This document shows, piece by piece, positions 41,445 to 51,234 of a stretch of DNA of 64,000 bases. How positions within the stretch are numbered: position 1 is the stretch's first letter; every line of letters begins with the position of its first letter. The translations under genes and the position numbers were made by a program. Location of the stretch: the NCBI RefSeq assembly GCF_029360665.1, contig NZ_JARDUB010000001.1, forward strand, positions 62,001 to 126,000. Reading direction: 5' to 3'. Source of the DNA: Eudoraea chungangensis. GTDB taxonomy: Bacteria; Bacteroidota; Bacteroidia; Flavobacteriales; Flavobacteriaceae. The notes under the pieces are model-generated. The model was not told where the DNA came from, did not search any database, and was given only the letters and a program-made list of their open reading frames with translations.

Positions 41445-42728
41445 ATGAAGAAAATACTGCTTGTTTTAACCATCGCCTTAGTTTTTACCTTTTGTAAAGA
41501 GCCAAAGGAAGAAAAGACTCTATCGGTTATTAGACAGGCGGCAGAATTTGAACCTCAGGAAGCCATCTGGTTAATTTGGCCCGACATAGATCACAAAGTA
41601 GGAGAGTCTGTGGAGCAAGTGACGCTTTCCATTATAGACGCCTTGGTTAAAGAAGAGCGCATTGTTATAAGCTGCAAGAGTGAAGTCCTTTTAAAAAAAG
41701 CCAAGGAAACTGTTAAAACCCATTTGGGCAACCTAGAAAACGTAACTTTTTTGGAAATACCTTCGTCTGAAATTTGGGCAAGAGATATGGGACCAATATT
41801 TGTAGAAACCAATCAAAATAATCTGGCCATAGCCGACTTTAATTTTAATTCCTGGGGCTATTCGGATACTCTAGATGTGGATACTAAGAGGGAAGAAATG
41901 TTTGATGTAAGAGTTGGCGAACATTATAATATGCCCGTTATTTCCAGTTCTATGATCAGTGAGGGCGGCAACAGAGAAGTAAACGGAAGAGGCACTCTGA
42001 TAACCACAGAATCTGTTGAAATGGGAAGAAATCCAGGCATGACGAAGATAGAAATGGAATCAGAATACAAGCGTCTTTTGGGTATTTCTAAAACCATTTG
42101 GTTAAAGCAAGGATTAGTGGAAGATGACCACACCTTTCTCGGACCTGTAGAAACTTTAGACGGTATAAAGGCCTATACCGTAGTCACTACCAATGGGCAT
42201 GTAGATGAATTTGCCCGTTTTGTAAATGATTCTACTATTCTTTTGGCCCAAATAGACAGTGTGGATTTTGACGACCCAATTGCTTTTGAAAATCATAAAA
42301 GACTTGAGAAGAACCATGAAATTTTATTGGCTGCAAGGGATCAGGATGGCAGACCATTTCGCATTGTGAGATTACCGCTCTCGAGAACTATCTTCACCCA
42401 TATGCGGGCAGGGGATAGCGTATATGACTACATAAAAACTTTGGAATATAAAGACGGGAATTCTTTTCCAGATGGCAAACGTATTACCGTAATGGCGGCC
42501 CTTAGTTACCTAAATTTTATAATTACAGACAAAGTAGTTGTTGGACAAACCACTTGGAGAGAAGGGATGTCGGAGGATTTTAAACGAAGAGACCAAGAAG
42601 CAGAAAAGATTTTACAGTCGGTTTTTCCCCATCGGAAAGTACTTATGATCGATGCTCTTGCAGTTAATTTGGGAGGTGGCGGAATACATTGTATCAGTAT
42701 GCAACAACCACTAGCCCCAGATAAATAG
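41445..42728 (+). CDS. Agmatine deiminase/peptidyl-arginine deiminase-family lipoprotein
   Basis: A 427-residue protein of the porphyromonas-type deiminase family. Catalytic parts are WARDMGPIF (Asp and Arg-binding residues), EGGNREVNG, DGIKAYTVVTTNGHVDEFARF (His and Asp) and the nucleophile Cys in GGGGIHCIS. The N-terminus has a lipobox (VFTFCKE, Cys about 17), so it is exported, unlike the cytoplasmic agmatine deiminases of polyamine synthesis. It is also longer than those (about 350-370). The likely substrate is agmatine or C-terminal arginine of peptides, giving citrulline-type products and ammonia. Confidence 0.88.
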   Translation: MKKILLVLTIALVFTFCKEPKEEKTLSVIRQAAEFEPQEAIWLIWPDIDHKVGESVEQVTLSIIDALVKEERIVISCKSEVLLKKAKETVKTHLGNLENVTFLEIPSSEIWARDMGPIFVETNQNNLAIADFNFNSWGYSDTLDVDTKREEMFDVRVGEHYNMPVISSSMISEGGNREVNGRGTLITTESVEMGRNPGMTKIEMESEYKRLLGISKTIWLKQGLVEDDHTFLGPVETLDGIKAYTVVTTNGHVDEFARFVNDSTILLAQIDSVDFDDPIAFENHKRLEKNHEILLAARDQDGRPFRIVRLPLSRTIFTHMRAGDSVYDYIKTLEYKDGNSFPDGKRITVMAALSYLNFIITDKVVVGQTTWREGMSEDFKRRDQEAEKILQSVFPHRKVLMIDALAVNLGGGGIHCISMQQPLAPDK

Positions 42729-42886
42729 AAACCGCCTAGCTACTCTAAAACCGCATCTCCATTACAGCAAAAAAAGATGCTATTGACATTAAAAATAGTA
42801 TATTGTATGAAGAGAAAAAAGCTGGATTTAGGCTAACATATATTTCCCCTGCATCCATGCTAAAGAGTTAAACTAAATATATATAA

Positions 42887-45800
42887 ATGAAAAAGATAGT
42901 AGTCTTCATTAGCTTACTTGCCTTATTTATTAATTCCCTAGTAGCACAGAATTTTGATGCCTTGCAATGGCGATTTATTGGCCCTATTGCTGGGAATCGA
43001 GGTTCTGTAGTATTGGGACATCCTACCGAAAAAAATACTTTTTACCATGGAGCCAGCAATGGTTTATGGAAAACAGAGGATGCAGGATTGTACTGGATGC
43101 CTGTAGGAGATGCTTATTTTAAATCGGGGAATATTGGTGCAATGGAATTTGCACCATCAGACCCAAACATTATCTATGTAGGCATGGGGGAACCCCAAAT
43201 GCGAAATAATGTTAGCTGGGGAGATGGCGTCTACAAATCTACGGATGGCGGTAATACCTGGGAACATTTAGGTTTGGAAGAAACGCACCATATTGCACAG
43301 GTGCGTGTGCATCCCAGTGATCCAAACACAGTTTATGTCGCTGCCACAGGGCATGCTTTTGGTCCTAATCCGGAGCGTGGTATTTTTAAAACCGCAGACG
43401 GTGGCAAAACATGGAACAAAGTTCTCTATAAAAGTGAAAATGCGGGAGCGATAGATTTGATAATGAATCCAACAAATCCTGAGGAGTTGTTTGCCGTAAT
43501 TTGGGAATTTGAACGTAAAGTATGGGGAGTTAAGACCGGAGGAGCAGAATCTGGTATTTACAAGACCACCGATGGAGGAGAGAATTGGAAAGAAATTACC
43601 TATGCCGCGGGCTTACCTGAAGGAGGTCGCGGACGTAGTGGTCTAACTATGAGTGCCGCCGATGGCAACCGAGTCTATGCCTTAATTGATTCAGAGACCG
43701 AACCCGGACTTTATCGCTCTAACGACCATGGAGAAAACTGGGAAATGGTTTCTAACTATTTTCAAATTATTGGTCGCCCATTTTATTACAGTCACATTTA
43801 TGCCAATCCAAGCGATCCGGATAATTTATGGTGCCCTAATAATCGTATGTTTCAATCTAAAGATGGAGGGAAGAATTGGATCTTAGAACCGGGTATTAAA
43901 GATGATTTTCACGACATATGGATAGATCCTAAAGACCCGAAACGAATGATTGGCTCAAACGATGGTGGTTGTCAAGTCTCCTTAACCGGAGGTCTTACCT
44001 GGAGCAGCCAGCACAGTCAGAAAAACGTACAGTTCTATCGTGTAAATGTAGACAATGACTTTCCTTATAATGTTTATGGTACCGGGCAGGATGTGCTCTC
44101 CTACAAGGTGCCCTCTGCTTCCCGATGGGGTGGTATTTCAAGGTATGAGACCGAAATTGTTGGGAATGGCGAAACAGGAAATGCCATCCCAAATCCCCTA
44201 AAACCACATATCGTCTATAATATCGCAAGCGGAGCTCCTTTTGGTAGTGGTGCCCCTTTTGCGGTGAACGATTTAAATACTGGTCAAAATCAAATTCGTT
44301 CCGTAACACCTTTCCCAATGTTCGGCTTAAACGCTTCGGATTTAGAATACCGATTTAACTGGAATACCCCAATGCTACTTTCAATACATGACAATAAGAC
44401 CATTTATTTAGCGGGAAATGTGGTTTTTAAAACTACGGACGAAGGGATGAGTTGGGATGTTATAAGTCCGGATTTAACAAATGATCTGAAAGATCGTCAG
44501 AAAATTTCTGGAACTCCCTGGCTGAGTGAATATTTTGGGCAGGAAGTATATAGTACTATACATCGCATGGTGGAGTCTCCTAAAAAAGAAGGACTTCTTT
44601 GGACTGGATCTGATGATGGCAAAATATATATTACCAAAGACGGAGGAAAAAATTGGAAAGATGTATCTATAACAGATACAGCCCTCCCCCAATACTCACA
44701 GGTATATGAAATTGAGGCCTCCCCTTTTGATGAGGCAACGGCCTATATAGTGTTTTCCAATTATAATACTTATGACGACTACAGACCTTATATTTTTAAA
44801 ACCTCCGACTATGGAACTACCTGGACCAACCTATCGGATTCCTTTCCTCAAAACGAATGTACAAAGACTATAAGAGAGGACATCATAAAAAAAGGTATGC
44901 TTTATGTTGGTACAGAAACAGGGGTTTATTATTCCACTGATGATGGTACTAGCTGGACCTCATTACGTTCCAATATGCCCTCAGTACCCATAGTAGATAT
45001 CAAATTAAAAGAAGAGGATTTAGTAATTGCAACCAGTGGAAGAGGGTTTTGGATAATGGACGATATTACTCCTTTACGCCAAAAAGTTGATGAAAGAGAA
45101 GGCTCGGCGCATCTGTTTCCAATACCGGATCATACACGCTTTGGCTATAATTGGTGGATAGACTATGTGCCCGGAGGAGACCCAGGAGACAAAAAGAACT
45201 ATTTTGTACAAAATATGCGTCCCGGGCTAACGTACTATGAAGAGGGATTTAAACCAGTAAACGGGGAGCGGAAAAGAAAGTTTATTGATGCTGGTGACCC
45301 AAAACCTTTAGGTGTAGCCTTCTACTTTCGTTTATGGGAAGAACCCAAAGAAATTAAAATAGAAATAAAAGACGCGAATGGGCACGTAATTAGAACCTAT
45401 GGAAAGAAAGATATGCATTTGACTTTTGGTAAAGGAGGGGATTTTAATAGCGGTCTAAACAAGTTTGTTTGGGACTATCGGGTAGAGATGGTTACTGGCA
45501 TTCCCAAGCGTCCGCCTACTGCAATTCGCCCAATAACAGCTCCTGGTAAGTTTACGGTTGTTCTTACGGTTGACGGACAGGCAGAAGAGCAAGCTTTTGA
45601 AATATTTGCCAGTCCTAAAGAAACGTATTCCCAGAGTGAAATGGAAGAAAAATTTACTTTTTGGATGGATATGTACAACCATGTAGAAGAATCCTCTCAA
45701 AATGTTATCCGGGCTGTTGTTTTACGTGATGAGATCGCTAAAAAGTTAGAAACCTATAAAAAAAGTGGCGCGAACGAGGCCAAAATTAAAAAGGCAGAAA

Positions 45801-46072
45801 AAGCGGCAGCAGATTTAACCGAACGGATTACCCTATACGAAGGTGCCTTTGTTTCAACTGGAAGGACCCTTGCGGAAATTATTAATTTACCAGCGACTAT
45901 TCTCTCAAAAATGGCTTTTCTGAGTACTATTCTGGAACAATCTGAAGGACCTGCCACCAGGCAAATGCACGAAACCCTTGATCAATTAAAAAAGGAATCC
46001 AAAATGGCTCACCAGGCATATGATAAGGAGGTTGAAGCATTAAGCCAAAAATTTAACAAAAGTATAGAGTAA
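42887..46072 (+). CDS. Large exported BNR/VPS10-repeat beta-propeller protein
   Basis: A 1061-residue protein with signal peptide (to about residue 21, ending LVAQ). Residues 30-740 hold many sortilin/BNR-type repeats with the Asp-box pattern S-x-DGG-x-TW: YKSTDGGNTWEHL, FKTADGGKTWNKV, YKTTDGGENWKEI, YRSNDHGENWEMV, FQSKDGGKNWILE, YITKDGGKNWKDV, YYSTDDGTSWTSL. They should build two propellers. The last 300 residues include a helix-rich end (KKLETYKKSGANEAKIKKAEK) seen in the 'glycosyl hydrolase, BNR repeat' proteins of Bacteroidota. A true hydrolase activity is not evident; peptide or carbohydrate binding is more likely. Confidence 0.9.
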   Translation: MKKIVVFISLLALFINSLVAQNFDALQWRFIGPIAGNRGSVVLGHPTEKNTFYHGASNGLWKTEDAGLYWMPVGDAYFKSGNIGAMEFAPSDPNIIYVGMGEPQMRNNVSWGDGVYKSTDGGNTWEHLGLEETHHIAQVRVHPSDPNTVYVAATGHAFGPNPERGIFKTADGGKTWNKVLYKSENAGAIDLIMNPTNPEELFAVIWEFERKVWGVKTGGAESGIYKTTDGGENWKEITYAAGLPEGGRGRSGLTMSAADGNRVYALIDSETEPGLYRSNDHGENWEMVSNYFQIIGRPFYYSHIYANPSDPDNLWCPNNRMFQSKDGGKNWILEPGIKDDFHDIWIDPKDPKRMIGSNDGGCQVSLTGGLTWSSQHSQKNVQFYRVNVDNDFPYNVYGTGQDVLSYKVPSASRWGGISRYETEIVGNGETGNAIPNPLKPHIVYNIASGAPFGSGAPFAVNDLNTGQNQIRSVTPFPMFGLNASDLEYRFNWNTPMLLSIHDNKTIYLAGNVVFKTTDEGMSWDVISPDLTNDLKDRQKISGTPWLSEYFGQEVYSTIHRMVESPKKEGLLWTGSDDGKIYITKDGGKNWKDVSITDTALPQYSQVYEIEASPFDEATAYIVFSNYNTYDDYRPYIFKTSDYGTTWTNLSDSFPQNECTKTIREDIIKKGMLYVGTETGVYYSTDDGTSWTSLRSNMPSVPIVDIKLKEEDLVIATSGRGFWIMDDITPLRQKVDEREGSAHLFPIPDHTRFGYNWWIDYVPGGDPGDKKNYFVQNMRPGLTYYEEGFKPVNGERKRKFIDAGDPKPLGVAFYFRLWEEPKEIKIEIKDANGHVIRTYGKKDMHLTFGKGGDFNSGLNKFVWDYRVEMVTGIPKRPPTAIRPITAPGKFTVVLTVDGQAEEQAFEIFASPKETYSQSEMEEKFTFWMDMYNHVEESSQNVIRAVVLRDEIAKKLETYKKSGANEAKIKKAEKAAADLTERITLYEGAFVSTGRTLAEIINLPATILSKMAFLSTILEQSEGPATRQMHETLDQLKKESKMAHQAYDKEVEALSQKFNKSIE

Positions 46073-46101
46073 ACAAAAAGAGTTTTATTCTCTTTTTTAG
46101 G

Positions 46102-46750
46102 ATGAAAGAACTTTACTACTTCGTAGTATGCATTACCTGTGTGCTATAGACGAACGGTCAGACTGCCACAAACCTTAACAAAAATAAAGAAGGTTTCGCT
46201 GAAAAAACAGCTATTGAATTTGGTCTTAACTATAACTCGGTATTCATTTACGGCACTGAAACTATTTCCAACGAATACTTTTGCAAGGCCGTTGAAGTAG
46301 CTTCTAAACTCAGTTTTGGAGTGCGTTATTTTAAAAATTAGCTATTACCTATTTGCATGGAGATGCCTATACGAACACCAATAATATAGCGATTGATGCT
46401 GGAAGCGGTATTGCCGTAAGCGCCCATTGGTTCTTTCGAGAACGCTTTATTCCATTGCCCGTTTTGGTATTTCCGATGGGAATGGAGAGAATGTTTTTTA
46501 CACCGCAGATGTACAGATTGGGCATGGATATCGTTTCCTGAATTACGATATTTTAGGTATCAGTCTAAGCTGGAACCAACCAAATATTTCAGAGGTAAAA
46601 GATCAATATTCTATGGAGCTATTTTATCGAATTAATATGACGGGACACTTTGAAATTACCCCAAGTCTTCAATATATAAGAAATCCTACCTTCAACGCAA
46701 ATGCGACCAATCTGTTTTACCTTGGTCTTAGAGGGTGGATTACCCTCTAA
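46102..46750 (+). pseudogene. Broken OprB-type carbohydrate-selective porin
   Basis: ATG at 46102 starts a signal peptide (KELYYFVVCITCVL) interrupted by TAG at 46147. Read through, it continues TAIEFGLNYNSVFIYGTE and LSFGVRYFKN. A new frame (from 46353) gives AIDAGSGIAVSAHWFFRERF and then a shift leads to YSIARFGISDGNGENVFYT, SLSWNQPN and the porin ending SMELFYRINMTGHFEITPSL with ATNLFYLGLRGWITL. The order and motifs are those of OprB porins (lone FaRyG-x-SDG and 'RDQ..E.FYR..LT....TP..QYI.NP'). At about 215 codons it has also lost about half its length. It was probably the porin partner of a nearby sugar-use gene set. Confidence 0.8.
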
Positions 46751-46957
46751 TAAAAGCGATTATCCAGCCCTATAGAATTTTGAAATAGTAAGACTCTCAC
46801 GCGAGTAAAACATCTAGATGATAAGTTATAAAATGGAAAACAATGGATAGAATTTTGGAAATTAACATAGATTCTAGGTATCTTAAAGCATCTCCTTATC
46901 GTAGCAGATATGGGAATTTTAATAACACTGTAAAAAACATAGTAGATACCGATAGAC

Positions 46958-48472
46958 ATGACAAATTTTAAACACCTACTACTCTTTATCCTTTTCAGCT
47001 GCTGTCTAAATTTAAGTAGCGGTCAGACAGAAGAGAAACCTAATATCCTCTGGATTTATTTAGAAGATACTTCTCCTCTACTCGGCTGCTATGGTTCTTC
47101 TCTAATGTCTACCCCTAATATTGATATGCTTGCAGAGAGAGGAGTGTTATTTCAGAATGCTTTTATGCCTGCTCCTGTATGTTCTGCCAGTAGATCCAGC
47201 ATCATAACAGGAGCTATGTCTACAAGCTTGGGACTGCACAACCACCATAGTTCAAGGACGAAGGAAGCTGCCATCTACTTACCCGACACGGTGAAAACCA
47301 TTCCAGAAATATTTATTGAAAATGGTTACTTCACTTTTAACAATGGGAAAGACGATTACAATTTTACCTACGATCGACAAGAATTGTACGCACAAGATTA
47401 TTCTACACATCCCTTATACGGCAAAAAAGGTATACCTTTAAAAATATCCGCCTTAAAGAATAAAACACCCTTCTTCGGACAAATACAACTTGCCGGCGGT
47501 AAAGAGATATTTTCTTCAAACTTTAAAGAAAAGGTAGACATCCCTATAGACAGGTCTAGAATAATCCTTCCTCCTTATTTACCAAATCACCCTGCTATTG
47601 TAGAAGAGTATGCGAATCATCTAGATGCCATACAAATAACAGACCTAAAAGTTGGAGAAATAATTTCAGAATTAGAGAAGAATGATTTATTACAGAATAC
47701 GGTAATCTTTTTCTTTTCAGATCATGGAATGCGCTTAACTAGACACAAGCAATTCCTTTACGATGGCGGAATACATGTACCCTTAATCATTGCCGATTTT
47801 AGTAACTCCGGTAGGATTGGAGCTGGCATTAAAGAGGATAATCTTGTTAGTGGTATCGACCTTGGAACTACGGCTATGGGTCTAGCCGGTATTCCCATTC
47901 CAAAACATATGGAAGGCTATGATATTTTTGATAAATCCATAGCGCCTAGAGAATATGTTATTTCTAGCAGAGATCGTTGTGATTTTACCATTGATCGCAT
48001 TCGATCCGTTAGATCAAAAGACTATAAATACATCCGAAATTTCATGCCAGAAAGACCCTATACCCAACTTACCTATATGGATGTAGACGGGGTTGAATTT
48101 GTTCGTGTGATGAAGGAATTACATCAAAACAATAAACTAGACGCAAACCAAAATCGATTTATGCTAGACGAACGACCTCGAGAGGAATTATACGACCTCA
48201 AGAAAGATCCCAATGAATTAAATAATCTGGCAAACCATCCGGAATCTAAAGAGACTCTGCGCAAGTATACCAATATTTTAAATGCCTGGATTCTGGATAC
48301 AGACGACCAAGGACAATATCCCGAAAAAAAAGAAGATTTAAAGTTAATGTTGGGAATTTGGGGTAAGAATGCCATAAATCCTGAATACGATGCTCTACGA
48401 AAAAAATATCCGCAATTAGAAGGCTCCTTGTGGGAATTAAAGAATGCAAAATGGAAAACGATTAAAAACTAG
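46958..48472 (+). CDS. Sulfatase
   Basis: A 504-residue exported enzyme with signal peptide (about 1-23, SSGQ). The active-site sequence CSASRSS (near residue 75) is the Cys-type sulfatase motif C-x-x-x-R, in which Cys is converted to formylglycine. PNILWIYLEDTSP carries the first metal-binding Asp pair and FFFSDHGMRLTRHKQFLYDG the later D-H and Lys/His. It removes sulfate from carbohydrates or other esters. Cys-type enzymes need a maturase (anSME or FGE), which is not in the window. It is the only likely polysaccharide-use gene here besides the dead porin. Confidence 0.92.
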   Translation: MTNFKHLLLFILFSCCLNLSSGQTEEKPNILWIYLEDTSPLLGCYGSSLMSTPNIDMLAERGVLFQNAFMPAPVCSASRSSIITGAMSTSLGLHNHHSSRTKEAAIYLPDTVKTIPEIFIENGYFTFNNGKDDYNFTYDRQELYAQDYSTHPLYGKKGIPLKISALKNKTPFFGQIQLAGGKEIFSSNFKEKVDIPIDRSRIILPPYLPNHPAIVEEYANHLDAIQITDLKVGEIISELEKNDLLQNTVIFFFSDHGMRLTRHKQFLYDGGIHVPLIIADFSNSGRIGAGIKEDNLVSGIDLGTTAMGLAGIPIPKHMEGYDIFDKSIAPREYVISSRDRCDFTIDRIRSVRSKDYKYIRNFMPERPYTQLTYMDVDGVEFVRVMKELHQNNKLDANQNRFMLDERPREELYDLKKDPNELNNLANHPESKETLRKYTNILNAWILDTDDQGQYPEKKEDLKLMLGIWGKNAINPEYDALRKKYPQLEGSLWELKNAKWKTIKN

Positions 48473-48640
48473 ATCCCCTTGACTAAATTAAAGTATCCCT
48501 CAAAACCTCAGCGGATATTTTAATCTTCTGGGAAGTCCAATTCATGAGTCATTTTCATCGCCATAATATAGGACGATTTTATACCTTTAACTTGAACATA
48601 TGGAAAATCTATCCATAATATATTTAAACTTAAAAAATAG

Positions 48641-49111
48641 ATGAAAGAACATCAATACCAAATAGACATAGAATGGACTGGAAATGAAGGAAGTGGAACA
48701 CAAGATTACACCTCCTACAGCAGAGCCCATGCCATACATGGTGTTGACAAGTATCAGAAAATACTTGGCTCATCGGACCCGGCCTTTCGTGGCGATTCGT
48801 CTAGATACAATCCTGAAGACCTATTTCTTTCTTCCTTGTCTAGCTGTCATATGCTCTGGTATTTACATCTGTGCTCTATCCACAAAATAGTGGTCACAGA
48901 GTATTCAGACCGGGCTACAGGCATTATGACCGAGGTGGAAAATGGAATCAGTAAATTTACGGCGGTTAGGCTTAATCCTAAGGTTAAAATTACGGATCCC
49001 AAGAGAATAAAACAGGCAAATGAATTACATGAAAAAGCAAATAGTATGTGTTTTATTGCTAATTCCTGTAATTTTAAAGTGGAGCACAGTCCATTAACTG
49101 AATTGTGTTAA
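48641..49111 (+). CDS. OsmC-family peroxiredoxin-like protein
   Basis: A 156-residue OsmC/Ohr-type protein. It opens with YQIDIEWTGNEGSGT; DYTSYSRAHAIHG and DSSRYNPEDLFLSSLSSCHM follow, holding the first redox Cys, and the second is at CFIANSCNF (C-terminal). The Arg of the triad is not obvious. These proteins reduce organic hydroperoxides with thiol help. It is followed after 22 bp by a cupin gene and then a flavin-type oxidoreductase-like gene, so a small stress-related operon is possible. Confidence 0.88.
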   Translation: MKEHQYQIDIEWTGNEGSGTQDYTSYSRAHAIHGVDKYQKILGSSDPAFRGDSSRYNPEDLFLSSLSSCHMLWYLHLCSIHKIVVTEYSDRATGIMTEVENGISKFTAVRLNPKVKITDPKRIKQANELHEKANSMCFIANSCNFKVEHSPLTELC

Positions 49112-49133
49112 AAGGTAATTTGTAAAGAAACAG

Positions 49134-49499
49134 ATGGAAATTAAGAAAGTTAACCTCAAAGAAAAACTAGCTCTAGTCAAGGAATATTGGAGTCCTAAGA
49201 TCCTAGGAGAACTAAACAACCAGCTGGTTAAAATTGCTAAGTTTAAGGGAGAATTTGTATCACACAAGCACGATAGAGAAGATGAATTATTTTATGTAAT
49301 TCAGGGTGAACTGCATATAGAATTAGAGAACAATACTCTCCACTTAAGTGCAGGAGAATTTGTTATTATCCCAAAAGGAGTAGTGCACAAACCATATGCT
49401 TTGGAAGAGGTTCATATAATGCTTTTTGAACCTTCAGCGACTCTCAATACGGGAAACATTAAAAATGATCGTACGCTGACTTCTTTAGATAAAATTTAA
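49134..49499 (+). CDS. Cupin-domain protein
   Basis: A 121-residue single-domain cupin. The first metal-binding motif is FVSHKHDREDELFYVIQGELHIE (His, His, Glu) and the second is GEFVIIPKGVVHKPYA (with His), spacing typical of RmlC-like cupins. Such proteins act as small metalloenzymes or binding proteins, and the substrate is not visible. It is sandwiched between the OsmC gene and the pyridoxamine-phosphate-oxidase-like gene in the same direction with short gaps. Confidence 0.88.
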   Translation: MEIKKVNLKEKLALVKEYWSPKILGELNNQLVKIAKFKGEFVSHKHDREDELFYVIQGELHIELENNTLHLSAGEFVIIPKGVVHKPYALEEVHIMLFEPSATLNTGNIKNDRTLTSLDKI

Positions 49500-49521
49500 A
49501 AATGGCCTAACCACGTAATTT

Positions 49522-49965
49522 ATGGACGAAATTAAAGCATTAATAGAAAAAAGTGTGCTATGCTGGTTAGCAACCTCATCTAAGGAAAACATACCCAATG
49601 TTTCCCCAAAAGAAATCTTTGCATTTTATGGGATAGACCAAATTATAGTAGCCAATATTGCTTCCCCCCAAACCGTGAGAAACATAAAAGAAAACGGAAA
49701 TGTATGTATAAGTTTTATAGATATTCTCGTACAGAAAGGCTATCAATTAAAAGGGACAGCCACTATCGTAGATAAGTCGGAGAAGACTTTTTCGCAAATG
49801 GCAAAACCGTTATTAATAATGACAGAAGGGAAGTTTCCATTTCAAAGTATCATCTGTCTTACTATAAAACAAATAAAGCCTATAATTGCACCAAAATATG
49901 TCCTCTTTCCAGAAACTACAGAAACTGAGCAAATAGAAAGTGCTAAAAAGGCTTATGGTTTTTAA
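49522..49965 (+). CDS. Pyridoxamine 5'-phosphate oxidase-family flavoprotein
   Basis: A 147-residue protein with the split-barrel fold: LCWLATSSKENIPNVSPKEIFAF at the start, IIVANIASPQTVRNIKENGNVCISF in the middle, and KGYQLKGTATIV. These match small FMN- or F420-binding proteins of the PNPOx-like group, many of which are of unknown function. The third gene of the possible OsmC-cupin cluster (22-bp gap). A role in redox stress is inferred from neighbours only. Confidence 0.87.
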   Translation: MDEIKALIEKSVLCWLATSSKENIPNVSPKEIFAFYGIDQIIVANIASPQTVRNIKENGNVCISFIDILVQKGYQLKGTATIVDKSEKTFSQMAKPLLIMTEGKFPFQSIICLTIKQIKPIIAPKYVLFPETTETEQIESAKKAYGF

Positions 49966-50114
49966 CTCTAAAAATGGCCTATAAGTGTTTAAATATATCT
50001 CACTTCAGTGTACAAATAATGCTTATGTTTGGTTAGGGCTTATTCCTATTCCAGAAATAGGGAGCACCAAAACAATTCTTAATTAAAATCTATTGAATAT
50101 TAAATTAAAATAAT

Positions 50115-50960
50115 ATGAAGGCAACGACTATCTTACTTTTACTAATATCTCTTTCTTATTTCACTTCAAATAGCAACTTTAATAACACCAATGATTTAAA
50201 ATCTTTAAAATTTGATCCTAAAAAGGATTTTCTTTTAGCAAATTTTGACTGTAAAACCGATGTAGATGATCTTCATTCTGTTGCAGCATTTGCAACCCTG
50301 ATGGCCAACAAAGATTTTTCCGAAGTAAAATATCATGCTGTGGCAGGAACCTATGGCGTTCAGGAAGGTTTGTATGTGCCAGCCAATAATTTATTCGATT
50401 TAGCATTTGGCGAAAATTGGACAGATGCACACAACAATATGGAGGCTGCCATGAAAAAAGTTAAGCCGATGGTAGACATAATTCTCAAAAATGAAGGGGA
50501 TATCTGGATAGCCGAAGCCGGACAATCAGATTTCTCTGCATTACTTGTAAAGGCTATTCAAAAAGAATTTCCTGATATAAATACCACGGAACGTATTCAT
50601 CTGGTTCAACACAGTGACTGGAATGAAGAAGTAACGACTCCAGAAAGCTTAAAATTTGTCAAAGAAAACACCGACTATCATAAAATTCCTGATGGCAATG
50701 CCGTGGGTAACGGAACCCCTGGATTTCGCACCCCAGGCTATGACAGTTGGAAAACAGAACTAACAGATCCGGAACTGTTGAAAATTTGGCAACTGGCGGT
50801 AAATCTTGGAATGAAATATAATGGCAAAGAAGATCGATATAACAATGAGGCAGTAGCAGAGAACGGTGTGGACTTTTCCGATATTTCAGAAACTTGTTAT
50901 ATCCTAAATATTAAGAATGTCAAGGATACGGAGGACTTCTTTAAGGCTTACAGCAAATAA
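50115..50960 (+). CDS. Exported nucleoside hydrolase-like protein of unknown substrate
   Basis: A 281-residue protein with an N-terminal signal (to about residue 20). FLLANFDCKTDVDDLHSVAAFATL resembles the Ca-binding D-x-D-x-x-x-DD start of inosine-uridine nucleoside hydrolases. The later IWIAEAGQSDFSALLV may correspond to the second conserved strand. The rest (DYHKIPDGNAVGNGTPGFRT) is not a known signature. The protein is likely periplasmic and could act on a nucleoside or glycoside. Identification is tentative. The 274-bp gap after it contains no gene. Confidence 0.75.
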   Translation: MKATTILLLLISLSYFTSNSNFNNTNDLKSLKFDPKKDFLLANFDCKTDVDDLHSVAAFATLMANKDFSEVKYHAVAGTYGVQEGLYVPANNLFDLAFGENWTDAHNNMEAAMKKVKPMVDIILKNEGDIWIAEAGQSDFSALLVKAIQKEFPDINTTERIHLVQHSDWNEEVTTPESLKFVKENTDYHKIPDGNAVGNGTPGFRTPGYDSWKTELTDPELLKIWQLAVNLGMKYNGKEDRYNNEAVAENGVDFSDISETCYILNIKNVKDTEDFFKAYSK

Positions 50961-51234
50961 TTCCTAAGCTGCTACTTTCTACCATATCAGCTGTTTTAAA
51001 ATTAGCTACCACATTTAAGTAAACAGGCTTTTAACTAAATTAAAAAAATAAGAATCCTAATAGTAAAATAGTCTTTCTGGACTTATTTTAGTAGAAATTT
51101 TGGCTTAGACCTTTTTTAGTCCCGCCTTAGGCGAACAAGAACAATGGAAGTAAACAAATACTTCTGAAACAACTATTTAGGAATAAGAAAGTCCTATTTA
51201 AGTAGCATTATTCTGCGACCTTAGTAAACATAAA

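Noticed and set aside
46353-46541. Separate small gene within the porin remnant
   Set aside because: Its first half matches the porin in that frame and the rest does not; it is one piece of a frameshifted pseudogene.
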